A stretch of 64,000 bases of DNA from Paenibacillus sp. V4I7 (GTDB lineage Bacteria > Bacillota > Bacilli > Paenibacillales > NBRC-103111): the NCBI RefSeq assembly GCF_030817275.1, contig NZ_JAUSZD010000002.1, forward strand, positions 2,914,001-2,978,000, in the 5' to 3' direction. The stretch's first letter is position 1; each line of letters opens with the position of its first letter. Positions 33,350-42,009 of this stretch are shown piece after piece. The translations under genes were made by a program, and so were the position numbers. The notes beneath the pieces were generated by a model that saw only the letters and a list, made by a program, of their open reading frames with translations, had not been told where the DNA came from and did not search any database.

Positions 33350-34693
33350 ATGAAAGTGGCCGATATGAAAAAACATCCAACAGTTGTGCGTTACTACGAA
33401 TCCTCTGCGCAATCCGCCACTCTTGACAACGAAACGCTTGATTATGAGTGGATACGTGAATTGTGTCTTGAGGCCGGAGCTGACGATGTCGGGGTTATAT
33501 CCATTGAACGCTCCGAATTGGATGATCAGCGTGATGACATTCTGTCCGTATTTCCGCATGCTAAGACGATGATCAGTTTCGTTGCCAGAATGAATCGAGA
33601 ACCGATCCGCACACCAGCGCGATCCCTTGCCAATATTGAATTTCATCATACCGGCGATAAGGTAGCTGAGACAGCCCATCATATCGTGTCCGCGTTGGAA
33701 GCGAGAGGAATACGGGCTTTAAATGCAGCAATGGGTTTCCCGATGGAGATGGATAAGTTTCCCGGCAAGACCTGGGTCGTATCGCTCAAGCCTGTTGCCG
33801 TTGCGGCAGGGTTAGGCCATATGGGCATCCATCGCAACGTGATTCATCCGAAATTCGGAAACTTCATTCTGCTTGGCGCCGTTATGATCGATGCCCGGGT
33901 CAACAAGGAAGACCGGCCGATTGACTACAACCCGTGTCTGGAATGCAAGCTTTGCGTATCTGCCTGCCCTGTGGGCGCGATCGGTGCGGACGGACAATTT
34001 AATTTTTCTTCATGCGCTACGCACAATTATCGTGAGTTTATGGGCGGTTTCAGCGACTTTGTGGAAACGGTCGTGGACAGTAAGAACTTCAAAGAGTACC
34101 GGAATGAAGTACCGATAACCGAAACGACTTCCTGGTGGCAAAGTTTGAGTTTCGGGGCTAACTACAAAGCGGCTTATTGTTTATCGGTTTGTCCGGCGGG
34201 CGATGATGTGATCGGGCCGTTTCTGAAAGACCGTAAAGGGTTCATGAATGATATATTAAAGCCGTTGCAGGCCAAAGAGGAGACGATCTATGTAACCCCG
34301 GGCTCCGATGCGGAAGCGTATGTCATGAAACGTTTTCCCCATAAAACGGTAAAACGCGTCGGGAATGGACTCAGGCCGAACACGATCCGCCTTTTGATCA
34401 CCCTGATGCCTCATGCATTCCAGCCGAAGCAGGCGTCGGGTTTAAACTGCACCTATCATTTTACTTTCACCGGAGATGAAACGAAACAAACAACAATCGA
34501 CATCCGTGACAATAAGCTCCAGATTAGGGACGGTTTTCACGGCAAGCCGGATATTCAGATTACGGTGGATAGCAAAACGTGGCTTAAGATCGTGGCGAAG
34601 GAAAAAAATGTGGCTGCGGCATTGTTGACAAGAAAACTTCGGATCAAAGGGAACCCCAAATTGTTGATGAAATTTGAGAAATGCTTTGCTTAA
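33350..34693 (+). CDS. QueG-like double [4Fe-4S] protein with C-terminal SCP2 domain
   Basis: ATG 33350 behind AGAAAGGAT. 447 residues. The N-terminal 300 resemble epoxyqueuosine-reductase/reductive-dehalogenase-type proteins (IRELCLEAGADDVGVISIER, KTMISFVARMN). Ferredoxin cysteines are CLECKLCVSACP and a second set SSC...CLSVCPAGDD. Residues about 350-447 form an SCP2 sterol-carrier-like domain (TYHFTFTGDETKQTTIDI ... IQITVDSKTWLKIVAKEKN). This fusion suggests redox chemistry on a hydrophobic substrate. It is not an ordinary queG: the B12-site layout differs. Regulated by the adjacent MarR, probably. Confidence 0.8.
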   Translation: MKVADMKKHPTVVRYYESSAQSATLDNETLDYEWIRELCLEAGADDVGVISIERSELDDQRDDILSVFPHAKTMISFVARMNREPIRTPARSLANIEFHHTGDKVAETAHHIVSALEARGIRALNAAMGFPMEMDKFPGKTWVVSLKPVAVAAGLGHMGIHRNVIHPKFGNFILLGAVMIDARVNKEDRPIDYNPCLECKLCVSACPVGAIGADGQFNFSSCATHNYREFMGGFSDFVETVVDSKNFKEYRNEVPITETTSWWQSLSFGANYKAAYCLSVCPAGDDVIGPFLKDRKGFMNDILKPLQAKEETIYVTPGSDAEAYVMKRFPHKTVKRVGNGLRPNTIRLLITLMPHAFQPKQASGLNCTYHFTFTGDETKQTTIDIRDNKLQIRDGFHGKPDIQITVDSKTWLKIVAKEKNVAAALLTRKLRIKGNPKLLMKFEKCFA

Positions 34694-34698
34694 TAAGA

Positions 34699-34714
34699 GT
34701 GTGTATACACTATT
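34699..34714. promoter_or_regulatory. MarR-type operator-like palindrome, third copy
   Basis: GTGTATACAC (34701-34710), a perfect 10-bp palindrome within AGTGTGTATACACTAT, eight bases after the Fe-S gene stop. It is close in sequence to the two sites above. Confidence 0.45.
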
Positions 34715-34843
34715 ATGCATAGTGGGATTGAATCCGATGCATTATTGGAGAAAGAAGGCAATCATTGGTGGTTCGATGAGAAGCATGAAAAAACATTCAA
34801 AACCGAAGGCGGCGAACGATATGCCTATCTCACAAACCATTGA
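34715..34843 (+). CDS. Small ORF, 42 aa, unrecognised
   Basis: ATG 34715, TGA 34841-34843. MHSGIESDALLEKEGNHWWF then DEKHEKTFKTEGGERYAYLT. Its composition looks like real protein but there is no ribosome site. It lies directly behind the third operator-like palindrome. May be a scrap. Confidence 0.25.
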   Translation: MHSGIESDALLEKEGNHWWFDEKHEKTFKTEGGERYAYLTNH

Positions 34844-34956
34844 TCAATTAGCGATCGATATGATTTAAGTTGAAGGTTGTCGATCGACGCTTTGAACCAC
34901 GCCGGGCACATTCGTTCGAGCGGAATCAATCATTTATAGAGAAAGGATTGATTTTT

Positions 34957-35739
34957 ATGAAAATGGATTCCAACACAATTCTTATAACGGGTGGAACATC
35001 CGGGATTGGATTCGAGCTTGCTACTCAGCTCGTTCAGCTTGGGAACACCGTAATTATTACCGGGCGGGATCAGTCCAAGCTGGATCTAGCAAAAAAGAAA
35101 CTTCCATACGTTTACACATTTCAGTGTGATGTAAGTGATCCAAAGGCCATTTCCGACCTTTTTGAAAAAGTAACCAGTCAATTTCCAGAACTGAATTTTC
35201 TGATCAATAACGCTGGGGTTATGCGTAAATTGAACTTTCATACCAAAGAGGTTGATTTAGAGGATATCAGTAGCGAGATTGAAATTAACCTCAGCGGTTC
35301 GATCCGGATGGTGAACCAATTCTTATCGCATTTAAAGGCGAAGAAATCCTCTGCGATTATGAATGTCTCATCCGCACTTGCATTTGTTCCTTATCCGGTA
35401 TTGCCGGTATATTGTGCGACGAAAGCCGGTATTCATTCTTTTACACAATCACTGCGAATGCAGCTAAAAAATACGAATATTAAAGTGTTTGAATTAGCGC
35501 CTCCAACTATTCAGACCCCTTTAATTAAAGCTCTTGATGGTTACGAGATCAAAGGCGTAAAGCCAATGGATGCCGGTAAGATGGTTAGGTACGCAATCAA
35601 GGGTTTGGAAAAGGATCGCTTTGAGATCCTGCCGGGCCAGAGCAGTGCGCTGAAGTTTATGAGTCGTGTTGCACCTCAGTTTATTTTAAATCAGATGAGT
35701 AAAACCGTTGATAAAATGCTGGCTCAAACCAAGAGTTAA
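34957..35739 (+). CDS. Short-chain dehydrogenase/reductase (DltE-like)
   Basis: ATG 34957 behind AGAAAGGATTG; the frame is open upstream but without a site. 260 residues. The NAD(P) motif is ILITGGTSGIGFELA. The NNAG motif is NFLINNAGVMRKL, and catalytic Ser-Tyr-Lys appear as NVSSALAFVP and PVYCATKAGIHSF. The C-terminus (QTPLIKALDGYEIKGVKPMD) matches the SDR subgroup annotated DltE/YkvO-like. The substrate is unknown. It lies in the redox block between the Fe-S protein and Old Yellow Enzyme genes. Confidence 0.9.
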   Translation: MKMDSNTILITGGTSGIGFELATQLVQLGNTVIITGRDQSKLDLAKKKLPYVYTFQCDVSDPKAISDLFEKVTSQFPELNFLINNAGVMRKLNFHTKEVDLEDISSEIEINLSGSIRMVNQFLSHLKAKKSSAIMNVSSALAFVPYPVLPVYCATKAGIHSFTQSLRMQLKNTNIKVFELAPPTIQTPLIKALDGYEIKGVKPMDAGKMVRYAIKGLEKDRFEILPGQSSALKFMSRVAPQFILNQMSKTVDKMLAQTKS

Positions 35740-35796
35740 CTATACGGAACTGTATTCACGCATCGGTCCATTCGGGCCTAGATGCCAGAAGTCGAT

Positions 35797-35912
35797 TAAG
35801 CTAACGGAGAACGTTAGTTGAATAAAACTGCGACAGTCTAGGACTTTATTTTCCTGTCCATAACTGTCGCTGTTTCTATTTCAGGGTCAGTCTAATACTT
35901 ATTTTACGGGAC
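35797..35912 (+). repeat. CTAACGG element (copy 9), long form
   Basis: AAGCTAACGGAGAACGTTAG (from 35798, a perfect CTAACG/CGTTAG hairpin), AATAAAACT, stem GCGACAGT (35830-35837) / ACTGTCGC (35863-35870), then 'cagggtcagtctaatacttattttacggg'. Colinear with copy 3. A further partial echo 'ggtcagtctaatactttgttttcc' lies at about 35952-35976. Confidence 0.75.
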
Positions 35913-36150
35913 CTTACGTTCTAAATATTAAAATGGCCGCCTAGGATCGGCAAGGTCAGTCTAATACTTTGTTTTCCTTCTACACCGACGCAAGAACCGC
36001 GGCTGCGGTATGCAGAAAACAGTAAGTAAAAAGTAGTGCTTTTGGAGAAAGTATGGTATAGTAAATTCAATAACTGTAATATTTTACATGACAGTTTAAG
36101 TGGCAAGGCTTATGAAATCAGAATTTATTCATAATGGAGGTAATGCTAAA

Positions 36151-37278
36151 ATGAATAATCAAAAAATCCAACCTGCCTCCAAGCTAGGACCTTTATTCGA
36201 GTCCTCCAAGCTTGGAACTTTGAACCTAAAGAACCGGGTCGTCATGGCTCCAATGACGAGAGCTTTCTCTCCAGGAGGAGTGCCGGGTCCTGATGTGGCC
36301 GCTTATTACCGTCGCCGTGCTGATAACGGTGTTGGGCTTATTATTACGGAGGGTACTCTGATCAATGATCCGGCTGCCACCAATAATCCGAATATTCCGA
36401 ATTTCCATGGGGAGGAAGCGCTAAAGGGTTGGGCTCGCGTCGTCGCGGAAGTACATGAAGCCGGCGGGCTGATTATGCCGCAGCTATGGCATATCGGCAC
36501 GGACCGTAAGGTAGGAGCCGTTCCGAACCCGGAGGAGCTGCCGATCGGACCTTCAGGCTTGGATCTCGCGACCGGGGAAAAAGTCAATGAGCCGATGAGT
36601 CAGGAAAGGATCGATTCCGTTGTTGCCGCTTACGCACAAGCGGCGGCGGATGCCAAACGGATCGGCTTTGACGGGATTGAGCTTCATGGCGCCCACGGCT
36701 ATTTGATCGATCAGTTTTTCTGGGAGAGAACGAACCAGCGCACCGACAGCTATGGCGGAGACCTTGTGAAAAGAACCCGTTTTGCGGCTGAAATTATTGC
36801 GGCTTGCCGTCGCGCGGTAGGACCCGATTTCCCTATCCTACTACGGATATCGCAATGGAAATCAAGTGATTACGAGGCGAAATTGGCAGCCAATCCGGAT
36901 GAACTGGCCAAATTCCTTGCGCCGCTTGTAGAAGCGGGTGTTGATGTATTTCACTGCTCGACCCGCCGCTTCTGGGAACCGGAGTTCGCCGGTTCCCACC
37001 TGAATTTCGCAGGCTGGGTTAAAAAATTAACCGGCAAACCTACAATCACTGTGGGCTCCGTAGGTCTGGATAATGAGTTTCTATCTTCGTTTAGAGGGGA
37101 AAACGCAGGTACGGCGAACGTGGATACCTTGACCGACAAGCTTAACAATAGAGAGTTCGATCTGGTTGCAGTCGGCCGTGCGCTGCTGGTTGATCCGGCA
37201 TGGGCGGCTAAGGTCCGCGATGGCCGGCTTGACGAGCTGAAGCCTTTCACCCCTGAAGCGCTGCGTTCGCTATCTTGA
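36151..37278 (+). CDS. NADH:flavin oxidoreductase, Old Yellow Enzyme family
   Basis: ATG 36151 behind ATGGAGG; in-frame upstream ATGs lack a site. 375 residues, TIM barrel with FMN. LKNRVVMAPMTRAF at the start, GLIITEGTLIN, MPQLWHIGTDRK, FDGIELHGAHGYLIDQFFWE (substrate His and barrel strand), RTDSYGGDLVKRTRF and VAVGRALLVDPAWAAKV. It reduces activated C=C bonds such as enones or nitro compounds using NAD(P)H. An extended -10 (TGGTATAGT, about 36054-36062) lies upstream. It fits the redox/detoxification neighbourhood. Confidence 0.92.
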   Translation: MNNQKIQPASKLGPLFESSKLGTLNLKNRVVMAPMTRAFSPGGVPGPDVAAYYRRRADNGVGLIITEGTLINDPAATNNPNIPNFHGEEALKGWARVVAEVHEAGGLIMPQLWHIGTDRKVGAVPNPEELPIGPSGLDLATGEKVNEPMSQERIDSVVAAYAQAAADAKRIGFDGIELHGAHGYLIDQFFWERTNQRTDSYGGDLVKRTRFAAEIIAACRRAVGPDFPILLRISQWKSSDYEAKLAANPDELAKFLAPLVEAGVDVFHCSTRRFWEPEFAGSHLNFAGWVKKLTGKPTITVGSVGLDNEFLSSFRGENAGTANVDTLTDKLNNREFDLVAVGRALLVDPAWAAKVRDGRLDELKPFTPEALRSLS

Positions 37279-37424
37279 TTCTGCTGTAATTCTAACCTTT
37301 TGTTTATATGATTGGGCACTCCGAGTTAGTGGGAGAGCCTGTTTTTTTGTTTGACGACTTAACATGTGTTATAGCCATTCCTGCAATTGGCGATAGCGGG
37401 CGGAATTGATCGGTGGCCTTTTCA

Positions 37425-37445
37425 GAACTAACGGGCAGGATAATA
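37425..37445 (+). repeat. CTAACGG element (copy 10)
   Basis: AGAACTAACGGGCAGGATAA, core only, with no adjacent strong hairpin. Confidence 0.55.
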
Positions 37446-37513
37446 CGGTAAGTTAGTGAATTTATTATTATGGAATCTTGCTGGAATTTCTCTAAAGAGT
37501 GGTGAGTAAAGTC

Positions 37514-37618
37514 ATGGATCTAAACAATTTCTTATGTAAAATCTTTATTGATACTGATGTACAATACGAGTATTTTAGAACGCAAGCTGCGCTATTCTCA
37601 GTTCGCCATCTATTATAA
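37514..37618 (+). CDS. Small ORF, 34 aa, unrecognised
   Basis: ATG 37514, seven bases after GGTGAG. MDLNNFLCKIFIDTDVQYEY then FRTQAALFSVRHLL. Possibly the start of a lost gene. No family recognised. Confidence 0.25.
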   Translation: MDLNNFLCKIFIDTDVQYEYFRTQAALFSVRHLL

Positions 37619-37775
37619 TTGAAAGAGCATGACTTTTGGCATAGAGCATGAAATTTATCATGCTTTAGCGATCAAATGTTGTGCTCTTTTTGATGTAAAG
37701 ACATGACTTTCCACAGGTTTGCATGCGCGCTATTCTTGTTAAAATCTAAGTAATGAAAACAAAAGAAGGATAGGC

Positions 37776-37877
37776 GTGAAAATACTTGGCTTAACGGTTC
37801 GATTCGTCCTTGTGGTTGTTGTTATTACATTAGTGGTTGGAACTTTGTATGAAGTAATTTGTTTTCTGAACTATTAA
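37776..37877 (+). CDS. Small single-helix membrane peptide, 33 aa
   Basis: GTG 37776 behind AGAAGGATAG, TAA 37875-37877. MKILGLTVRFVLVVVVITLV then VGTLYEVICFLNY is one membrane helix. The site is decent and the ORF lies 51 bases ahead of msrAB in the same direction. Function unknown. Confidence 0.45.
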   Translation: MKILGLTVRFVLVVVVITLVVGTLYEVICFLNY

Positions 37878-37928
37878 GAGACTAGGGTGTACGCTATCCA
37901 AATATGTACCGCGGAGGTGTAAGGGAAC

Positions 37929-39053
37929 ATGAAGGTAACAAACCGCAAATTAATGGCGCTGTCCATAATTCTACTTGTCTTTCTTGGTTACTCCTTTTTC
38001 AGTTCAAATCACAAAAAAGACATCGTGAAAGCTCAAGATGCGATGACAACAACGAATGAAATTTCGAACACGCCAGACGAAACGGCTATTTTTGCAGGTG
38101 GCTGCTTCTGGTTGATGGAAGAGGTATTTGAGAAGCTTGATGGTGTGTTAGGCGTTGAAAGCGGCTATACGGGAGGCCATAAAGAAAATCCTACTTATGA
38201 AGAAGTGGGGTCTCAAACTACGGGACATCTCGAATCGGTGGAAGTTCGATATAACCCGAATCAGATTTCGTATGATAAACTACTGCAAATTTTCTGGCGA
38301 AACGTTGATCCAACGGACGCAGAGGGACAATTTGCTAATCGCGGCAGCGAATATCAAACCGCCATATTTTATAAAAACAATGAACAAAAGGAGTTGGCTG
38401 AGGCGTCCAGAGATGCTTTAGTAGCTTCAGAAAGGTTCAAAAAACCGATTATAACGAAGATTGAATCTGCATCGACGTTTTACAAGGCGGAAGCAGAGCA
38501 TCAAAACTTTTTCAAGAATAACCCGATCAGTTTCAAAATCAATTTGCTCGGCTCCGGCCGCGATGCAAGCTTAGAAAGAATCTGGGGGAGTGACAGAAAC
38601 GTGAACATTCAAAAAGGTTTTAATAAGGAAGAAAAGCTGAAAACGCTGACCAAACTCCAATATGAGGTCACTCAACATGGGGTGGACGAAGAGCCATTTA
38701 ACAACGAATACTGGGACAACAACGAGCAAGGCATTTACGTGGATATCGTTTCCGGCGAGCCGCTGTTTAGCTCGAAGGACAAATTTGATGCAGGTGTAGG
38801 CTGGCCAAATTTCACAAAACCACTGGAGCCCAACAATCTGATTGTGAAAAATAGCTATGGCTTTGTGTCTGTAGCTCCCGAGGTTAAAAGCAAGAATGCC
38901 GATTCATTTCTTGGCCACAAGTTCAATAACGGTCCCAAACCAACGGGAGTACGATACTGCATTAATTCAGCGGCTTTAAAATTTATACCGAAGCATGAAC
39001 TTGAAGAAAGAGGCTACGGTGCGTATGTCCAGCTTTTTGATGAACAGTCATGA
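37929..39053 (+). CDS. msrAB: Membrane-anchored methionine sulfoxide reductase MsrA-MsrB fusion
   Basis: ATG 37929 behind GCGGAGG. 374 residues. One N-terminal helix (LMALSIILLVFLGYSFFSS) anchors it outside the membrane. MsrA domain, residues about 53-205: FAGGCFWLMEEVFEKLDGV with the catalytic Cys, then YTGGHKENPTYEEV and GHLESVEV. MsrB domain, residues about 235-370: LQYEVTQHGVDEEPFNNEYW, GEPLFSSKDKFDAGVGWPNF, and the catalytic RYCINSAAL. The usual zinc CxxC pairs of MsrB are absent (SGEPLF where many have CGxPLF). It repairs S- and R-methionine sulfoxides in extracytoplasmic proteins, fitting the oxidative-stress block. Confidence 0.93.
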   Translation: MKVTNRKLMALSIILLVFLGYSFFSSNHKKDIVKAQDAMTTTNEISNTPDETAIFAGGCFWLMEEVFEKLDGVLGVESGYTGGHKENPTYEEVGSQTTGHLESVEVRYNPNQISYDKLLQIFWRNVDPTDAEGQFANRGSEYQTAIFYKNNEQKELAEASRDALVASERFKKPIITKIESASTFYKAEAEHQNFFKNNPISFKINLLGSGRDASLERIWGSDRNVNIQKGFNKEEKLKTLTKLQYEVTQHGVDEEPFNNEYWDNNEQGIYVDIVSGEPLFSSKDKFDAGVGWPNFTKPLEPNNLIVKNSYGFVSVAPEVKSKNADSFLGHKFNNGPKPTGVRYCINSAALKFIPKHELEERGYGAYVQLFDEQS

Positions 39054-39135
39054 TGAGTTCGATTTTCATAAACCAAAAACAGCTTTCGAAATTTGATTTA
39101 CTCCATTTACGGTAGAGTAGTTAAACCAGCTATTG

Positions 39136-39382
39136 GAGTTGGAACAAATTTAGAGCAACTGTCGCCGCATAATTTGCCGCATGCTTGGAAGGTGCGATGG
39201 GTACTATATTTAAGGATGCGAGTGGTTATGTACTAGCCATGAATATGAGCATCGCTATCAGAGGGCATATAAATCAGAGTGGTTGTGGAAAGCGTTCGCG
39301 GAAGCCCATCTAGTTTGCCTTATGCCAAAGCAACCCGTGGTAATATCGAATTAGTACCGAACGCAGTTGGTTTATCAGCGCA
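39136..39382 (+). pseudogene. Decayed tandem copy of the OsmC/Ohr gene
   Basis: The stretch runs parallel to 39559-39860 of the intact gene next door: gttggaacaaat, gccgcatgcttggaaggtgc, gatgggtacta, ggatgcgagtgg, tatgtactagccatgaatatg, gcggaagcccat, aagcaacccgtgg. About 60 internal bases are missing and there are several stops. The N-terminal third is also gone. Confidence 0.85.
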
Positions 39383-39426
39383 CAAAAAGTATAAAATAAT
39401 CCAGTAATAAAAGGAGAGTTTCGGAA

Positions 39427-39855
39427 ATGGTAAAAATGGAAAAGAAATTGTATACGGCTACTGTAAACGTTAAAGGCGGAAGAGATGGCAAAGCTGTTTC
39501 CAATGATGGCAATCTTAACTTGGACTTGAGATATCCTAAGGAATTAGGGGGTAACGGAGCTGGAACAAATCCAGAACAACTCTTCGCTGCAGGATTTGCC
39601 GCATGCTTTGAAGGTGCGATGGGTACTATTCTTAGAAAAAAGAATATTAAAGCGGAAGGTATAACAATCGTTTCTAATGTTACGCTTGGCAAGGATGCGA
39701 GCGACGGCTATGTACTAGCCATGAATATGGACATCACTATAAGTGGCGTAGAAACAAGCGTGGCTGAGGAAATCGTCGCGGAAGCCCATCTGGTTTGCCC
39801 ATATGCTAAAGCAACCCGTGGCAATATCGAAGTAGTAACAAACGTAGTTGGTTAA
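39427..39855 (+). CDS. ohr: Organic hydroperoxide resistance protein (OsmC/Ohr family)
   Basis: ATG 39427 behind AAAGGAGAG. 142 residues. Catalytic cysteines Cys60 (AAGFAACFEGAM) and Cys124 (AHLVCPYAKATRGN) are both present, and the pattern VKGGRDGKAVSNDGNL is Ohr-like. It detoxifies organic hydroperoxides with lipoyl-type reductants in the cytoplasm. Regulated perhaps by an OhrR/MarR protein; the MarR at 32838 is 6 kb away, so not clearly its regulator. A decayed twin lies directly upstream. Confidence 0.9.
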   Translation: MVKMEKKLYTATVNVKGGRDGKAVSNDGNLNLDLRYPKELGGNGAGTNPEQLFAAGFAACFEGAMGTILRKKNIKAEGITIVSNVTLGKDASDGYVLAMNMDITISGVETSVAEEIVAEAHLVCPYAKATRGNIEVVTNVVG

Positions 39856-39872
39856 TCAGCACTTACTTCGTC

Positions 39873-39980
39873 GTGATACATATTGATCCATACGTGTATC
39901 CGGTTTTGGTTGTGATTACTTTCACGGTTTATGCAGCAATTTTCTGGGTCGTTCGATACGTTAAACGAAAGAACCTGTAA
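39873..39980 (+). CDS. Small ORF, 35 aa, single membrane helix
   Basis: GTG 39873, TAA 39978-39980. MIHIDPYVYPVLVVITFTVY then AAIFWVVRYVKRKNL has the look of a membrane-anchored peptide, but no ribosome site is visible. It may be the tail of a lost gene. Confidence 0.25.
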   Translation: MIHIDPYVYPVLVVITFTVYAAIFWVVRYVKRKNL

Positions 39981-40008
39981 GCTTTCGATGAATGAATCAA
40001 TGATTCGT

Positions 40009-40079
40009 TACGCTAACGGAGAACTATAGGCTGAATAACAAAAGGTCAGTTTGCTTTTGCAGACTGACCTTTTGTTATT
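40009..40079. terminator. CTAACGG element (copy 11) with strong bidirectional terminator
   Basis: TACGCTAACGGAGAACTATAGG (40010-40030), then a perfect 17-bp stem from AATAACAAAAGGTCAGT (40034-40050) to ACTGACCTTTTGTTATT (40063-40079). It terminates the ohr side and the convergent glycosidase at 40105. Confidence 0.85.
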
Positions 40080-40104
40080 GTTTTCTTATCAGGGGGATCG
40101 CTAT

Positions 40105-41215
40105 TCATGAAGGCCCTGTCTCACTTTGCACTATTTGTAAGCACCCGTGCTGATAGCAGGTACTTACTTGAATTTCTATTTCCCAAGGAGCCTCATAACT
40201 GACGCCAAGAAACTGATTGCCTTGGTAAATGGCGATTGCAAATGGGGGTTCACCCAGCTCATTCTCAAGCGTAGGATATACAAGAACGTTTTGTTTCCCA
40301 GTAGGAAGAGAACGACCTAGGAATGGCGTATAGCGGTATTGAATTGGATCCACACCCGGCTCGATTTTACTTAAAAACCAATCTGATGCTATCAGTCTTT
40401 GATAAAACCCGTCCATGAATGGATTCTCCCCGATATCGTACACGTAATTTCCGTTCGTTCGAACCGCCTGTGATCGGCTGAAGTTAAAGTATGTGATGGC
40501 TTTAACCTGAGGAAACAATCGCGGCAGCAAACCGTACATGTACCCCAACTGGCTTTCCGCCCAGCTCCAGTAAGCTTTGTTAGTGGGTAAATACGTGTGA
40601 GCAATAGCTCCCTCTGAAATCATAATAGGCTTATGACGATAGCGGTCGTAGAGAGGGGCGAAGGTATCGATAACGGTGCCCTTTAGCTGTTCTTGACCTG
40701 CTGAGAAGGGGGTGCTATACAAGGGAAAACCGACCCAGTCCACGTAAGAGTCCCCTGGATAGTAGTCATCGATCGTATCCGGCGGCCAGAAATTAGGAGA
40801 CCACACCATAGCTACATTTGGAGCATCTTCGGCCATAATGTCGTGAATAAGACGGAATTTCTCAATATATTTCTGGGGTTCTCCGTGCCATGGCACCCAT
40901 GCTCCGTTCATCTCCGAAGCATACCGTAGGAAGATCGGAATGCCGGAGGCCTTGGCTTCACGTGCGAAACGGCGGACGTATTCGTCATCCTGCACGTCAT
41001 CTATGCCGTAGCGCGGTTCCCAACCAATCTGGAGTGCACCGTCAAGCGCCTTCACTCTTTCGGCAGTCCGAGCGGGGAAATATGTGTTCGTATCGGTCTG
41101 CACCTTCCGCCATCCAACATAAGCCAAGTAAAGAGCGTGCTTGCGTCCGTATACGTCTTCAATCTTCGTAACATCATAGCCGACCCTGCGATCTGCCCCG
41201 AGCATGCCGATATAC
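40105..41215 (-). pseudogene. GH26-type glycosidase (mannanase-like), 5' truncated
   Basis: About 370 residues of a GH26-like barrel: GADRRVGYDVTKIEDVYGRK, then acid/base Glu in RYASEMNGAWVPWHG (about residue 118 of the frame), MVWSPNFWPPDTIDDYYPGD, nucleophile Glu in KPIMISEGA, then ITYFNFSRSQAV. Both catalytic acids and a C-terminal region are present. The front is replaced: the first ~20 codons (41265-41215) are antisense to the truncated GH31 gene, and no signal peptide or ribosome site is seen. It may still be translated but has lost its own start. Confidence 0.75.
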
Positions 41216-41224
41216 GATATCATG

Positions 41225-41968
41225 GTCAAATTTTTAAAGCTTCGATACAAGTTAATGCCGTACATCTATTCTCTGGAGGCGCTATTTCTCATAGAGGCAT
41301 TTGACTTCCGGGAAGATGTGCAATCGCATAACGTAGACGATCAATTCATGTTCGGACCAGCACTTCTAGTTTGCCCAGTCACAACAGCGATGTATTACGG
41401 TCCGGAATCCCGTAAGCTTCACGGCGTAAGCAAGTACCGCAACGTCTACCTTCCCGTCGGCGATTGGTACGATTATTGGACGGACGGGCGTACGGAGGGC
41501 GGAAGGACAATAAAATCCAAAGCCAACCTAGAGACGATGCCGCTATATGTCCGTGCAGGATCCATCGTTCCGCTGGGAACGAATATCCAGTATGCTGACG
41601 AACATCCGGCAGGGGATATTCGTTTGAAGGTTTATCCCGGCAAGGATGCTATATTCATCTTTTATGAGGATGAGGGAGACAGTTATGGTTACGAGGAAGG
41701 AGCTTTTGTCACAATTGAGATCCAATGGAACGAGGCTTATGGATTGCTGGCGAAGCCGGTCAATGCACGATCTCTTACCATGGTGAGCCACTCACAATCA
41801 GGCAAGACGATGTCAGCTAATCCGGGTAACTCCGACAACTTCAGCATGGCCAAGCTGTTCCAAAAGTTTGGCCATGTTATTATTTCTCCGCAAAGTCCGT
41901 TATATATACCTGATGAGATCAGATCAAAAATTGACAACGCTTTCTCAAAAATTTTGGCTTACCGGTGA
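41225..41968 (+). pseudogene. GH31 alpha-glycosidase, only the C-terminal third
   Basis: FLKLRYKLMPYIYSLEALFL, then DDQFMFGPALLVCPVTTAMY, YRNVYLPVGDWYDYWTDGRT, MPLYVRAGSIVPLGTNIQYA and FIFYEDEGDSYGYEEGAFVT are the last part of the barrel and the C-terminal beta domains of GH31 (alpha-xylosidase/glucosidase). The catalytic nucleophile and acid residues would lie upstream and are missing. It is joined head to head with the GH26 fragment at about 41215-41230. An importer operon follows 40 bases downstream. Confidence 0.82.
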
Positions 41969-42009
41969 GTACTGCAGGGATGTAGTATGGGATTAAGGGA
42001 GGAACGAAC

